Assembly: GCA_046290435.1 (NCBI GenBank)
Contig: JBKAGO010000070.1
Span: 267,357-331,356, forward strand
DNA from: CAVQUE01 sp046290435
GTDB taxonomy: Bacteria; Actinomycetota; Acidimicrobiia; Acidimicrobiales; UBA8592
Length of the DNA stretch: 64,000 nucleotides
Reading direction: 5' to 3'
Positions 20,971 to 29,157 of this stretch are shown here, piece after piece. Position 1 is the stretch's first letter, and the number at the start of each line of letters is the position of its first letter. A program made the translations under genes and the position numbers. The notes beneath the pieces are model-generated. The model saw nothing but the letters and a program-made list of their open reading frames with translations. It did not search any database and was not told the origin of the DNA.

Positions 20971-21316
20971 GTCGAGTTGCCCCTCCCCGCGGACACCAGG
21001 GCTCCGCCGTTGTCGCCCTCGGCCGTCGGCGGTCCGCTCACCGTAGCGCTTTCTGCGTCACCGAACTGCACGGTATGTGCAGGTGTCGTTGCAGATGTGT
21101 GAAGACGGGCGCAGCGTTTCGTGCGATGCTCGAAATGCCGAGTTGTCCCGCTCGGCAGAGTGATGTGGCGGGAACGATCGACGGCCGCTGGCCGGTGGGA
21201 GCCGGCGGTCGTCGATCGGTATTCGTCCTGCGTCCTCCACCATCGGCGAGAGCCATCCCGCACGCGACACGTTCGGCCTCCGACACGCCGCTGCACCGAG
21301 CGGCAGCGAGCGCGGG
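20971..21316. other. Upstream region of the double-TetR operon
   Basis: About 345 bases between the helicase stop and the TetR start. It is somewhat lower in GC (21050-21130) than its surroundings and carries a minus-strand TACGGT at 21040-21045. No credible gene or RNA was seen. Confidence 0.5.
21040..21045 (-). promoter_or_regulatory. Candidate -10 element (TACGGT) for the TetR pair
   Basis: TACGGT on the minus strand, predicting a transcript start near 21033 and a leader of about 63 bases before the first TetR gene. Room for an autoregulatory operator exists on both sides, but no clear palindrome was picked out. Confidence 0.4.
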
Positions 21317-24313
21317 TCAGCTCGACAGGAGGGCGAGCAGTTCGTCGCCGTAGCGCTCGACCTTGGTGGGTCCGATGCCACTGATGGCGAGCAGCTCCCC
21401 GGCAGACCTGGGCCGGTACTCGGCCAACTCCACCAGCGTCGCGTCGGAGAACACGACATAGGCGGGTACGCCGTCGCGCTTGGAGCGCTCGGACCTCCAG
21501 GTACGCAGTTGCTCGCGGCGGCGGGCCACCTCGATGCTCGACGCCGGTGGCGGAGGCGACCGCCGCGGCTTCGGGGTGGCGCCGGCGCCGTTGCGGGCCC
21601 TCGCTGCACCGGCCTCGAGCGCCGACGGTTCTGGTGCCGACGGGTCGCGTGCGACCGTCATCTGGTCGACGAACGGCGACGGCGGCTGCCCGCTGATGAC
21701 CGTCACCGACGCCGAACACCGGGTGATGGCCACGTGGAAGATGCGGCGCTCCTCCTCGATGGCGTCGGCCAACCGGTGCGGGACGAGCCCGGCCGTCGCC
21801 TCGTACACCACGACATGGGGCCACTCGCGGCCCTTCACCTTGTGCACGGTGGCCAGCCGGACGCCGCGACGATCGTCGTCGACGCTGCGCAGGCGCTCGG
21901 CGAGCCAGTCGGCGAACCCGGCGGGGTCGGTGTGCAGATCGGCGATGGACAGCAGGGCGGCGAGGTCGTCGCCGTGGGAGGACCGGTCGACCGAGCGCTT
22001 CGAGGCATCGAGGCGCCGATCGAGTGCGCCACCAAGGCCGACGTCGTCGCGGATGGCCTCGAGGAGGCGCCGGGTCGATGCACCGTGGTCGGCGAGGCGC
22101 CGGACGGTCTCGATGTCGGCCACCAGGGCGTCGAGCTTCTTGGCATCGCGCTCGTCGCGCATGCGGGCCCCGAGGTCGGCGATCTCGCGGGTGGTGCGTT
22201 TCTCGCTGATCCAGTCGACCACGCGCGGTGCGATGGCCCGCGGTGGCCGGCGCGCCGCGACGCCGAGGGCCGACTCGGGCAACGCCTTGGCCGGCGCAGT
22301 GGCGAGCGCCAACCATGCGAGGGCCGCGCTGACGCCGGTGCGCTCCATGAACCCGACGTCGACGGGTTTGGAACAGGGCACGCCCGCCTCGTCGAGCGCC
22401 ACCAGCGGTGCGAGCAACGTGGCGTTGACTCGGGTGAGCACGGCGATGTCGGTGGGGCGCGCGCCGGCCCCGAGCAGGGTCTGTACCCGTTCGACGAGCG
22501 CGGTGGCGGGGTGGCTGGTGGTGAGCGCGACGATGGGTCCGGCGCCGTCGCTGCCAGGATCGTCGAGGCGCCCGGGCGCGGGATGGATGACCTTCGTGAC
22601 GCGGCGCCGGTTGTGCGACAGCAGCGTCGATGCGGCCTCGACCACCGCCGGCGGGCACCGGTAGTTGACCTCGAGGTCGTGGCGCCCTGCGCCGGGGAAC
22701 AGGTCGGCGAAGTCGATCAACCAGCGCGGCGACGCCCCGGAATAGCCGTAGATGGTCTGGTCGTCGTCGCCCACGCCGAACACGTCGGCTCGGGGACCCG
22801 CCAGCAGCCGCACCAGCACGATGTGGGCGGGGGTCAGGTCCTGGAACTCGTCGACCAGCAACATGGCGCACACCCGCCGCGCCTGGGCCCGGGCGGCGGG
22901 GTCGGTCAGCAGGATCTCGATGGCCCGCAGGATCTGTTGATCGAAGTCGACCACCCCGGCCTCGTCGAGGCGCTCGACGAAGCGGGGCCCCAGGGTGGCG
23001 AAGTCCCGGACGTCGCCACCGAAGTCGTCCTCGACGGCCTTCGGGTCGCGCAGGCCCAGCCGCGACGCCGTCAGGGCTTCGATCCATGCGGCGATCGGAT
23101 CGCTCATCGCCTGGCGCCGCACCGACACGAGCCGGTCGAGCATGCGCCGCACCTCGGGTTCGGTGACGACCTGGACCCGGCGATGGTGGGTGGGGGTCGC
23201 GAACGGCCCGGTGCCGTTGCAGATGGCCAACGCCAGGCTGTTGAGGGTGCGGATCTCGAGACCGGCGAGGTCGGCGGTGCGTTCCTGCATCTCCTCGCGG
23301 GCGCGCACGTTGAACGCGATCAGGCACACAGCCCGGGGATCGATGCCGAGATCGTCGATGAGGTGCCGGGCCCGTTCGGTGAGGACCCGTGTCTTGCCCG
23401 ACCCGGCCGGGGCGATGATGCGGGCGCCGCCGCCGCGATGGGTGACCGCGGCCAGCTGGTCGGGGGCGAGCTCGAGGACCCCGGCCCGATCGCCGTGCAC
23501 GCCGCCGAGCGGCGCCAGCGACCCGACGGCCAGATTCGCCCACGGCACCACGGCCGCGTCGAGTCCGCCGAGATCGTCGAGGGGACCGCCGTCGCACCAC
23601 GCCGCCATGTCCCCCAGTGCGATGTCGGCGAGCGAGATGTCGCCCTGGGGCGTGCCCAGCAGCGCCGCACCGGCGGCGAGGGCCTGGGCGAGCGGCGCGA
23701 ACCGCAACGCCTCGGGGTCGCGGGCATCGACCGCGTTGGCGAACACCAGGTGGGCGAGTCGCTCGCGGCCGATCTCGACATCGGGGGAGAGCTCCCACCA
23801 ACGCACGTCGAGCACCGGGGTGGGATCGGGCTCGTCGACGACCTCGATGACCAGGCGCCGGCGAGCCGACCAGGCGTCCTGGAGCTCGTCGACGACGGTG
23901 TCGGCCGGGGCGGCGGTGACCGTGACCCGGGTGCAGTCCGCCCATGGTGGCGGCGCCGCCTGACCGGGACCGACGATGACGCTGCGACCCAGCGCATCGG
24001 GGCCCGCCAGTGCTTCGAGCGCTACCGACGGCGGCAGCGCTGCCGGCGCGCCCGCGCCCGCTGTGGGCGCTGCGGTGCTGCGACGACGCGCCGGACGATC
24101 GCCTGCAGCGGCGCGCTCTCGGTCGGGCACCCGATGGGTGCCCGCAGGGGCGCGGTCGTCGGGGCGTCGGGTGGGGCCGGGGTCGGTCGGCCCGGGATCG
24201 TCGTCGCCGAAACCGTCGAACCGCGGCGCCGCAGCGCCGGGTGTGGCCGAACAGTGGCGGACCTCGGCCACCGTGGCATGTCGATCGCCGCAATGCCCGC
24301 AGAGGATGCCCAT
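21317..24313 (-). CDS. UvrD2-like superfamily 1 DNA helicase with HRDC domain
   Basis: A 998-residue 3'-5' helicase-family protein. Walker A is APAGSGKTRV near residue 303, Walker B is DEFQD near 486, with GDDDQTIYGYSGA, the VNYRCP segment and HVAITRCSASV motif VI. The C-terminus (about 930-998) is an HRDC domain ending in ISGIGPTKVERYGDELL, as in mycobacterial UvrD2. The first 290 residues are unusual: a CxxC...HC zinc-finger-like motif (C5, C8, H20, C21), a disordered Pro/Ala stretch, and a folded segment before the motor. Roles in DNA repair or replication are inferred from family. The start is leaderless after TACGGT. Confidence 0.93.
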   Translation of the reverse strand: MGILCGHCGDRHATVAEVRHCSATPGAAAPRFDGFGDDDPGPTDPGPTRRPDDRAPAGTHRVPDRERAAAGDRPARRRSTAAPTAGAGAPAALPPSVALEALAGPDALGRSVIVGPGQAAPPPWADCTRVTVTAAPADTVVDELQDAWSARRRLVIEVVDEPDPTPVLDVRWWELSPDVEIGRERLAHLVFANAVDARDPEALRFAPLAQALAAGAALLGTPQGDISLADIALGDMAAWCDGGPLDDLGGLDAAVVPWANLAVGSLAPLGGVHGDRAGVLELAPDQLAAVTHRGGGARIIAPAGSGKTRVLTERARHLIDDLGIDPRAVCLIAFNVRAREEMQERTADLAGLEIRTLNSLALAICNGTGPFATPTHHRRVQVVTEPEVRRMLDRLVSVRRQAMSDPIAAWIEALTASRLGLRDPKAVEDDFGGDVRDFATLGPRFVERLDEAGVVDFDQQILRAIEILLTDPAARAQARRVCAMLLVDEFQDLTPAHIVLVRLLAGPRADVFGVGDDDQTIYGYSGASPRWLIDFADLFPGAGRHDLEVNYRCPPAVVEAASTLLSHNRRRVTKVIHPAPGRLDDPGSDGAGPIVALTTSHPATALVERVQTLLGAGARPTDIAVLTRVNATLLAPLVALDEAGVPCSKPVDVGFMERTGVSAALAWLALATAPAKALPESALGVAARRPPRAIAPRVVDWISEKRTTREIADLGARMRDERDAKKLDALVADIETVRRLADHGASTRRLLEAIRDDVGLGGALDRRLDASKRSVDRSSHGDDLAALLSIADLHTDPAGFADWLAERLRSVDDDRRGVRLATVHKVKGREWPHVVVYEATAGLVPHRLADAIEEERRIFHVAITRCSASVTVISGQPPSPFVDQMTVARDPSAPEPSALEAGAARARNGAGATPKPRRSPPPPASSIEVARRREQLRTWRSERSKRDGVPAYVVFSDATLVELAEYRPRSAGELLAISGIGPTKVERYGDELLALLSS

Positions 24314-24321
24314 GGACGGCC

Positions 24322-24327
24322 ACCGTA
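24322..24327 (-). promoter_or_regulatory. -10 element (TACGGT) giving a leaderless start
   Basis: TACGGT on the minus strand, 8 bases, then the ATG at 24313 of the helicase. No ribosome binding site is present. Confidence 0.5.
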
Positions 24328-24415
24328 TCGGCGCCCGGTGACACGCTCGCCGTGACGGAGCGAAAGCGCCGCAGCGCGACGACTTCGGGATTTCGACGGC
24401 AGGTCCGGCGCCGAA

Positions 24416-24431
24416 TTGACCGCTTGGTTAG
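24416..24431. promoter_or_regulatory. Candidate operator upstream of the tandem SDR genes
   Basis: An imperfect palindrome TGACC-gctt-GGTTA lies about 37 bases before the SDR start, within the only AT-richer stretch of this gap. It resembles the short inverted sites used by TetR-type regulators. No cognate is proven. Confidence 0.3.
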
Positions 24432-24467
24432 TATTCGCCCGCACGTCGACGAAAGCGGAGAAGAAAC

Positions 24468-25244
24468 ATGGAACTCGAGGGCAGGGTCGCGGCGATCACC
24501 GGGGGAACCCGCGGGATCGGACGCGCCATCGCCGAAGCCTTCCTCGCCGAGGGGGCCAAGGTCGTCATCAACGGCCGCTCACCGGAGAAGGGCCAACGGG
24601 CGCTCGACGAGATGGACGCTGGTGACAACGCCACGTTCTTCGCAGGCGACGTGACCGATCAGGCCGTCTGCGAGGGCCTGATCGATCACACGGTCGAGCA
24701 CTACGGCAAGATCGACATCCTCGTCAACAATGCCGGTGGCGGCGGGGCCTCGTGTCTGCTGGCCGACATGCCCGACGAGGACTGGAACTTCGTCCTGAAC
24801 TGGAACCTCAACCACCCGATGTGGTGCATGCGGCGTGCGCTCAAGCCCATGATGGCTCAGCAATGGGGCCGCATCATCAACGTGTCGTCGATGTACGGCA
24901 AGATCCCGCTGCCGATGGTGTCGCACTACGTCACCACCAAGCACGCCCTCAACGGCCTCACCAAGTGCGTGGCCCACGAGGTCGGCACGATGGGGATCAC
25001 CGTCAACTCGCTGTGTCCCGGCGGCATCCTCACCGATGTCATGGAGGAGATGGGCCCCGACACCGCTGCGGCCCTGGGCATGGAGTTCGAGGAGTTCCTC
25101 ACGTTCATGGCGTCGCCTTCGGCGATCAAGCGCCTCAACGACGTCGAGGACGTCGCGATGGTGGCCGTGCTGCTCGCATCGGATGCGGGCGCCGGCATCA
25201 CCGGGTCCATGATCAGCATCGACGGCGGCACGGCGCCCTACTAG
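24468..25244 (+). CDS. Short-chain dehydrogenase/reductase (SDR)
   Basis: A 258-residue classical SDR. The cofactor loop TGGTRGIGRA is at about 11-20, the NNAGG segment near 88, and the catalytic Ser (INVSSMYG) and Tyr-x-x-x-Lys (YVTTK, near 154) are present. It oxidises or reduces a hydroxy/keto group with NAD(P). GGAGAAGAA precedes the ATG. It is followed 16 bp later by a close paralogue, and both end with the same SDR signature (I/P-VDGGT-PY), so the pair arose by tandem duplication. Confidence 0.93.
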   Translation: MELEGRVAAITGGTRGIGRAIAEAFLAEGAKVVINGRSPEKGQRALDEMDAGDNATFFAGDVTDQAVCEGLIDHTVEHYGKIDILVNNAGGGGASCLLADMPDEDWNFVLNWNLNHPMWCMRRALKPMMAQQWGRIINVSSMYGKIPLPMVSHYVTTKHALNGLTKCVAHEVGTMGITVNSLCPGGILTDVMEEMGPDTAAALGMEFEEFLTFMASPSAIKRLNDVEDVAMVAVLLASDAGAGITGSMISIDGGTAPY

Positions 25245-25260
25245 GACGAGGAGACCATTC

Positions 25261-26043
25261 ATGGGAAAGCTCGAAGGTAAGGTCGCCGCAATCACCGGCG
25301 GCACCCGCAGTATCGGACGGGCCATGGCCGACGCATTCCTCGCCGAGGGTGCCAAGGTCGTCGTCAACGGACGCAACGAGGAGAAAGGCCAGCAGTGCCT
25401 CGCCGAGATGAATGCCGGCGACAACGCCGCGTTCTACCCCGGTGACGCAGCGACGCAGGCGGTCAACGAGGGCATCGTCGACTTCGCCATCGAACGCTAC
25501 GGCCAACTCGACATCTTGTGCCTCAATTCCGGCGGCGTCCAGAACACCGCACCAGTTGCGATGATGAGCGACGAGGAATGGAAGCTCGAGATCGACTGGA
25601 ACCTCAACTCGGTCTTCTGGGGCATGCGCAAGGGCCTCCAGCACATGCTCGAGCGCGACACCGGCCGAATCATCGTGACCTCATCGGTCGAGGGCAAGCT
25701 GGGCAAGCCCGGCATCCCCGGCTATGCGGCCACCAAGCATGCGGTCAACGGCCTCGTCAAGGCCGCAGCACACGAGACCGGCACCACCGGTGTGACGGTC
25801 AACGCCATCCTGCCCGGGCTCATCGAGACCGACATCGTGCGTGCGACCGGCCCGGAGTCCGCCGTGGCGATGGGTCTCGGCACCTACGAGGCGTTGATCG
25901 AGACGTTCTCGCAGGAGTCGGCGATCAAGCGTCCGAACACCGTCGAAGAGGTGGCTGCGGTCGCTGTGATGTTGGCGTCGGATGCGGCCCGCAACTTCAC
26001 CGGCTGCATGTTCCCCGTCGACGGCGGGACGATGCCCTACTGA
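25261..26043 (+). CDS. Short-chain dehydrogenase/reductase (SDR), tandem paralogue
   Basis: A 260-residue SDR closely related to the gene just upstream. The cofactor loop is TGGTRSIGRA; the active site Ser is in VTSSVEG and the Tyr/Lys in YAATK near 155. The usual NNAG motif is changed to LNSGGV, so one Asn of the tetrad region is replaced, which may affect activity or specificity. ACGAGGAG gives a good ribosome binding site. A rho-independent-like hairpin (26138) follows. Confidence 0.92.
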   Translation: MGKLEGKVAAITGGTRSIGRAMADAFLAEGAKVVVNGRNEEKGQQCLAEMNAGDNAAFYPGDAATQAVNEGIVDFAIERYGQLDILCLNSGGVQNTAPVAMMSDEEWKLEIDWNLNSVFWGMRKGLQHMLERDTGRIIVTSSVEGKLGKPGIPGYAATKHAVNGLVKAAAHETGTTGVTVNAILPGLIETDIVRATGPESAVAMGLGTYEALIETFSQESAIKRPNTVEEVAAVAVMLASDAARNFTGCMFPVDGGTMPY

Positions 26044-26045
26044 GA

Positions 26046-26094
26046 GGTAGAGCCTGTCGGCATACCGGCGCTACGACGGTCGAGCCTGTCGGCA
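26046..26094 (+). repeat. 17-bp direct repeat pair
   Basis: GGTAGAGCCTGTCGGCA at 26046-26062 recurs with one change (GGTCGAGCCTGTCGGCA) at 26078-26094, 32 bp apart. The repeat starts 3 bases past the SDR stop codon. Function unknown. Confidence 0.7.
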
Positions 26095-26137
26095 GAGCCG
26101 GGCGTCGCATGTCGGCCGAGCACGGCACGAACGTGAT

Positions 26138-26164
26138 CGGCGCCCCCTCCGGGGGGCGCCGTTT
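26138..26164 (+). terminator. Intrinsic terminator-like hairpin after the SDR pair
   Basis: CGGCGCCCCC pairs perfectly with GGGGGCGCCG over a 4-base loop, followed by GTTTCG. This is the best terminator shape in the window. The 15-mer containing its right end (GGCGCCGTTTCGCGT) recurs at 26206-26220. Confidence 0.65.
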
Positions 26165-26427
26165 CGCGTCCGGGCCTGCCGGATCGTGCTGGTCGACCTG
26201 TCGGCGGCGCCGTTTCGCGTTGCGGGCGTGCGCCACCCGTGGTCGCCGGGGGCCTCGTGCCGGAGCCCGTTTGTGTCGGTCTGCGTGCGCCGGTGCGGCG
26301 CGGCGCCACACGTCGAGGACTGGGAGCGCCTGAGTCGACGTTCGGTTGCGACCTGTCCGGCTGCGGCGTCGGGAGATCGGGCGGGTGGGGCGCGACGTCC
26401 GTGCCGTCGATCGGCCAGACTCGGCGC

Positions 26428-27426
26428 ATGACGATGCCGTCGACCATCCGTGTGGCCACCTGGAACCTGTGGTGGAAGCACGGACCGTGGGAGCAACGAC
26501 AGGCGGCGCTCGCGTCGTCGCTCGCATCGCTCGGTGCCGATGTGGTGGGGCTGCAGGAGGTCTCCTTCCTCGATCCCGACCAGCCGGCGTGGCTGCTCGA
26601 ACACCTCGGCGGTCACGTCGTGGTCGCCCCTCGCCCCGACGGCCAGGTCGACACCCCGTCTCCGGCGCCATCGCCGCCCGCAGCGTCGCCTCCGCCGTCC
26701 GACCCCATCGGTGGGGATGGCGACCGGGACGATGGGCGGGGAGGCGCCGACGCCGGGGCCGGTGATTCTTCCGGCGATGCTGCGTCGGGTGCTGCGGTCG
26801 AGACGGCCGCCGCCGATGAGGGTGCGGTCCCCGGCGTCGCCCGGGTGATGGGGAACGCCATCTGGTCGCGCTGGCCGATCGTGGAGAGCGAGTGGTGCTG
26901 GCTCGACGTCGGCGACGCTCCGCGGCATCGCACGGTGCTGTGGGCCCGGCTGGCGGCGGCGTTCGGGCCGGTCGACGTGTTCACGACGCATCTGTCGCAC
27001 GGGTTCCACCAGAGTGGGCTGCGGCGCCGCCAGATCGCCGAGGTGGTCGCGTTCATCGCCGAGCGGCGCGGGCCCGTCGACCGCTTCCCCCCGGTGCTGG
27101 TCGGCGATCTCAATGCGGTTCCGGAGTCCGACGAGATCCGGTCGCTGGTGGGGCTGACGGAGCCGCCGGTGGACGGGCTGATCTTCAGCGACACGTGGTC
27201 CCAGGTCGGGCTGGGTCCGGGGGCGACGTGGTCGTCGGGCAACCCGTATGTGGTCGACTCGGCCTGGCCGGAGCGTCGCCTGGACTACGTGATGGTGGGC
27301 TGGCCTCGGGCGCGACCTGCGGGGAATCCCGTGCGGGCCCGCCTGTTCGGCGTCGAACCCCACGACGGCGTGGTGCCGTCGGATCACTACGGCGTAGCGG
27401 TCGACCTGGTCGAGGCGCCGCACTGA
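26428..27426 (+). CDS. Endonuclease/exonuclease/phosphatase-fold protein
   Basis: A 332-residue member of the EEP (DNase I-like) family. The N-terminal VATWNLWWKHG supplies the metal-binding Asn, GLQEVSFLD the catalytic Glu, GDLNAVPES the Asp-x-Asn pair, and SDHYGVAVDL the closing Asp-His. A low-complexity acidic/Pro/Ala insert of about 65 residues (roughly 75-138) interrupts the fold between strands and has no counterpart in the family. The substrate could be nucleic acid, an inositol phosphate or a lipid. The ATG is not preceded by a clear ribosome binding site. Confidence 0.85.
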   Translation: MTMPSTIRVATWNLWWKHGPWEQRQAALASSLASLGADVVGLQEVSFLDPDQPAWLLEHLGGHVVVAPRPDGQVDTPSPAPSPPAASPPPSDPIGGDGDRDDGRGGADAGAGDSSGDAASGAAVETAAADEGAVPGVARVMGNAIWSRWPIVESEWCWLDVGDAPRHRTVLWARLAAAFGPVDVFTTHLSHGFHQSGLRRRQIAEVVAFIAERRGPVDRFPPVLVGDLNAVPESDEIRSLVGLTEPPVDGLIFSDTWSQVGLGPGATWSSGNPYVVDSAWPERRLDYVMVGWPRARPAGNPVRARLFGVEPHDGVVPSDHYGVAVDLVEAPH

Positions 27427-27472
27427 GCCGACGCCGACGCGGTCTCGACGGCGTCGGCGAGCGTCAGTCGTG

Positions 27473-27516
27473 CTGGCGCCGAGAATCGTTGCCAGGGGGA
27501 CGTGTTTCGGCGCCAG
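27473..27516. repeat. Palindromic element family A, copy 1
   Basis: A 44-bp hairpin whose arms begin CTGGCGCCGA and end TCGGCGCCAG, with an inner CGTTG/CGACG-like pairing in other copies. It lies 46 bp after the EEP stop in a convergent gap. Copy 1 is the most diverged in its inner stem. Confidence 0.8.
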
Positions 27517-27545
27517 TTGGTCGGTGGCGGGGTGGGCCGGTGGTT

Positions 27546-27589
27546 CTGGCGCCGAAAATGGTTGTCAGGGCGACAGGTTTCGGCGCCAG
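27546..27589. repeat. Palindromic element family A, copy 2
   Basis: Same 44-bp unit as copy 1 (CTGGCGCCGAAAA ... GTTTCGGCGCCAG). Copies 1 and 2 are separated by 29 bp and form a direct tandem of hairpins 42 bp from the stop of the PPOX gene. Confidence 0.85.
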
Positions 27590-27630
27590 TCGGATGGCCT
27601 GGCGGGTTGTTGGCGCTCGGGAGGCGGCGC

Positions 27631-28059
27631 TCAGGGGCGCCAGTCGTCCCGGCCTTCGACGCCGTACTTGTAGAGAACCAGCGCCCGGCTGGGCGTGACG
27701 TCGATGAAGACGTGGGTGTCGGCCTCGGGCCCGCCGGGCTCGAACGCATCGAGGTCGTAGCCCATGCGGTCCCACAGCGCCCGACGGCCGTCGGTGGTGT
27801 CGACGATGGTGGCGGTGCCGTCGACGATGAGGCTGTCCATGTTGGTGGCCTCGCTGATGACCCAGTGCACCTGGATGTTCGGGTTCTCGCGGAGGTTCGT
27901 GACCTTCACGGATGGATTGGCCACGAAGCCGACGATGTGGTCGTCGACCCAGTTGACGACGATGGGCACGCAGTGCGGACGCCCGTCGGGTCGGACGGTG
28001 GCGATGTAGGCCATGCGCCCGAGCCGCTCGGCGGTCTGCTTCACCTGGTCGAGATCCAT
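27631..28059 (-). CDS. PPOX-fold F420/flavin-dependent protein
   Basis: A 142-residue split-barrel protein of the F420-dependent PPOX class. YIATVRPDGRPHCVPIVVNW is the typical opening, followed by the strand NIQVHWVIS and a C-terminal VLYKYG. These enzymes use F420 or FMN to reduce or oxidise small substrates; biliverdin and quinone reduction are known examples. Its ATG is 6 bases after TACGAT, so the message is leaderless. It is flanked on both sides by pairs of family A hairpins. Confidence 0.82.
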   Translation of the reverse strand: MDLDQVKQTAERLGRMAYIATVRPDGRPHCVPIVVNWVDDHIVGFVANPSVKVTNLRENPNIQVHWVISEATNMDSLIVDGTATIVDTTDGRRALWDRMGYDLDAFEPGGPEADTHVFIDVTPSRALVLYKYGVEGRDDWRP

Positions 28060-28065
28060 CGCCGG

Positions 28066-28071
28066 ATCGTA
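28066..28071 (-). promoter_or_regulatory. -10 element (TACGAT) giving a leaderless start
   Basis: TACGAT on the minus strand, 6 bases, then the ATG at 28059. Confidence 0.5.
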
Positions 28072-28103
28072 GTGCTGCGCCGATGACCCTGACGTCGGTC
28101 GTT

Positions 28104-28147
28104 CTGGCGCCGAAAATCGTTGCCAGAGCGACGGTTTTCGGCGCCGG
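28104..28147. repeat. Palindromic element family A, copy 3
   Basis: A 44-bp unit with arms CTGGCGCCGAAAA and TTTTCGGCGCCGG, plus an inner CGTTG/CGACG stem with one G-T pair. It sits upstream of the leaderless PPOX promoter in a divergent gap. Confidence 0.88.
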
Positions 28148-28165
28148 TTGGGTGGCGGTGGTGTT

Positions 28166-28209
28166 CTGGCGCCGAAAATGGTTGCCAGAGCGACGGTTTT
28201 CGGCGCCGG
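28166..28209. repeat. Palindromic element family A, copy 4
   Basis: Nearly identical to copy 3, 18 bp away, between the PPOX and VOC genes. The only differences are in the loop-proximal bases and one inner stem base. Confidence 0.88.
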
Positions 28210-28268
28210 AACCGATGGACGACGCCAGGGCTCCCGCTGTCCCGGGGGCGACGTCGGCCGATGGGCGC

Positions 28269-28274
28269 GACAAT
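28269..28274 (+). promoter_or_regulatory. -10 element (GACAAT) giving a leaderless start
   Basis: GACAAT, 6 bases, then the ATG at 28281. The spacer is G-rich, so a very short Shine-Dalgarno is an alternative reading. Confidence 0.45.
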
Positions 28275-28280
28275 CGGGGG

Positions 28281-28817
28281 ATGCCGCAACCGTTCGCCGA
28301 CCGACTCGGTCCGCCCGTGCAGATCGCCTACGCCGTTTCCGATGCGGAGGTCGCCGCCGCCGAGTGGGCCGAGCGCTTCGGGGCCGGCCCCTTCTTCGTC
28401 CGGCGCCACATCCCCGTCACCGACGTCGTCCATCGCGGCGTGCCCGCCGTGTTCGACCACACGTCTGCCTACGGGCAGTGGGGCGAGGTCATGGTCGAGC
28501 TCGTGCAGGACCACGGCACCGGGCCATCGGCCGTCCGCGATCTCTATGCTCCCGGCGAGTCGGGTCTGCACCACCTCGCCTACATCGTCGACGATCTCGA
28601 CGACGCCACCGCCCTGCTCGACGGTTTCGGGTTCCCGCTGGCCATGTCGGCGCTCGCCGGATCCACCCGGTTCCACTTCGTCGATGCGGTGGCGACGCTG
28701 GGCCACTTCATCGAGCTCTACGCGGCCAACGACGGTCTGCTCGGCTTCTACGCGATGGTCGCCGAAGCGGCGCAGGGCTGGGACGGCAGCGACCCGGTCC
28801 GCATCGTCGGGCGGTGA
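28281..28817 (+). CDS. VOC (glyoxalase/bleomycin resistance) family protein
   Basis: A 178-residue vicinal-oxygen-chelate fold protein with the two beta-alpha-beta modules of this family. The first has QIAYAVSDAEVAAAEW, the second HHLAYIVDDLDDATALL with its metal-binding His and a C-terminal FIELYA that supplies a Glu. Such proteins act as isomerases, dioxygenases or epimerases (methylmalonyl-CoA epimerase-like); the reaction here is not clear. It stands alone between family A hairpins and a small minus-strand gene. Confidence 0.82.
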   Translation: MPQPFADRLGPPVQIAYAVSDAEVAAAEWAERFGAGPFFVRRHIPVTDVVHRGVPAVFDHTSAYGQWGEVMVELVQDHGTGPSAVRDLYAPGESGLHHLAYIVDDLDDATALLDGFGFPLAMSALAGSTRFHFVDAVATLGHFIELYAANDGLLGFYAMVAEAAQGWDGSDPVRIVGR

Positions 28818-28872
28818 CGCCCATCCTCCCGAGTGGCGTCCGGTCGCGTCGACGTCGGCTCGGTCGACGTCG

Positions 28873-29094
28873 TCAGGCGCCGCGGCCGTAGGGGGCGCTG
28901 CGGAGCGCGTCGCTTGCGGCGTGGAGCACCTCGCGCGACCGCGCGGGGTAGGCCTCGGCGGCGCGGGCGCGACGGAGGTCGCGACGCTCGTTCCAGCGGC
29001 GGAGTGCCGCGCGGAGACTGCCGTTGTCGACGGGCGGGGTGGCATCGGCTGCAGAGGCCGGGTCGGAGGTCGGATGGATCGTGGATGTTGCCAT
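28873..29094 (-). CDS. Small basic protein, function unknown
   Basis: A 73-residue open frame with a Ser/Thr/Pro-rich N-terminus and a basic, Arg/Ala-rich helical C-terminal half (about residues 29-60). Codon third-position GC and the in-frame ATG 79 bp from the divergent AsnC gene make it a plausible gene, but no family is recognised and the ribosome binding site is weak. A longer frame extends further upstream but reads antisense to the AsnC gene. Confidence 0.5.
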   Translation of the reverse strand: MATSTIHPTSDPASAADATPPVDNGSLRAALRRWNERRDLRRARAAEAYPARSREVLHAASDALRSAPYGRGA

Positions 29095-29157
29095 CCGACG
29101 ATGGTGACACGGGCTGCCCTGCGGGTGGCACTGATTTCGGGTGCCGAAACGGTCCGA

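Larger units (their letters stand above)
26044..26427. other. Intergenic region with direct repeats and a terminator
   Basis: About 385 bases without a credible gene. It holds a 17-bp direct repeat, a strong GC hairpin, and a second 15-bp direct repeat, described separately. The remaining sequence shows no promoter hexamer close to the next start. Confidence 0.55.

Noticed and set aside
21509..24355. A 948-residue frame antisense to the helicase
   Set aside because: Same GC shadow effect; the opposite strand holds all helicase motifs in order.
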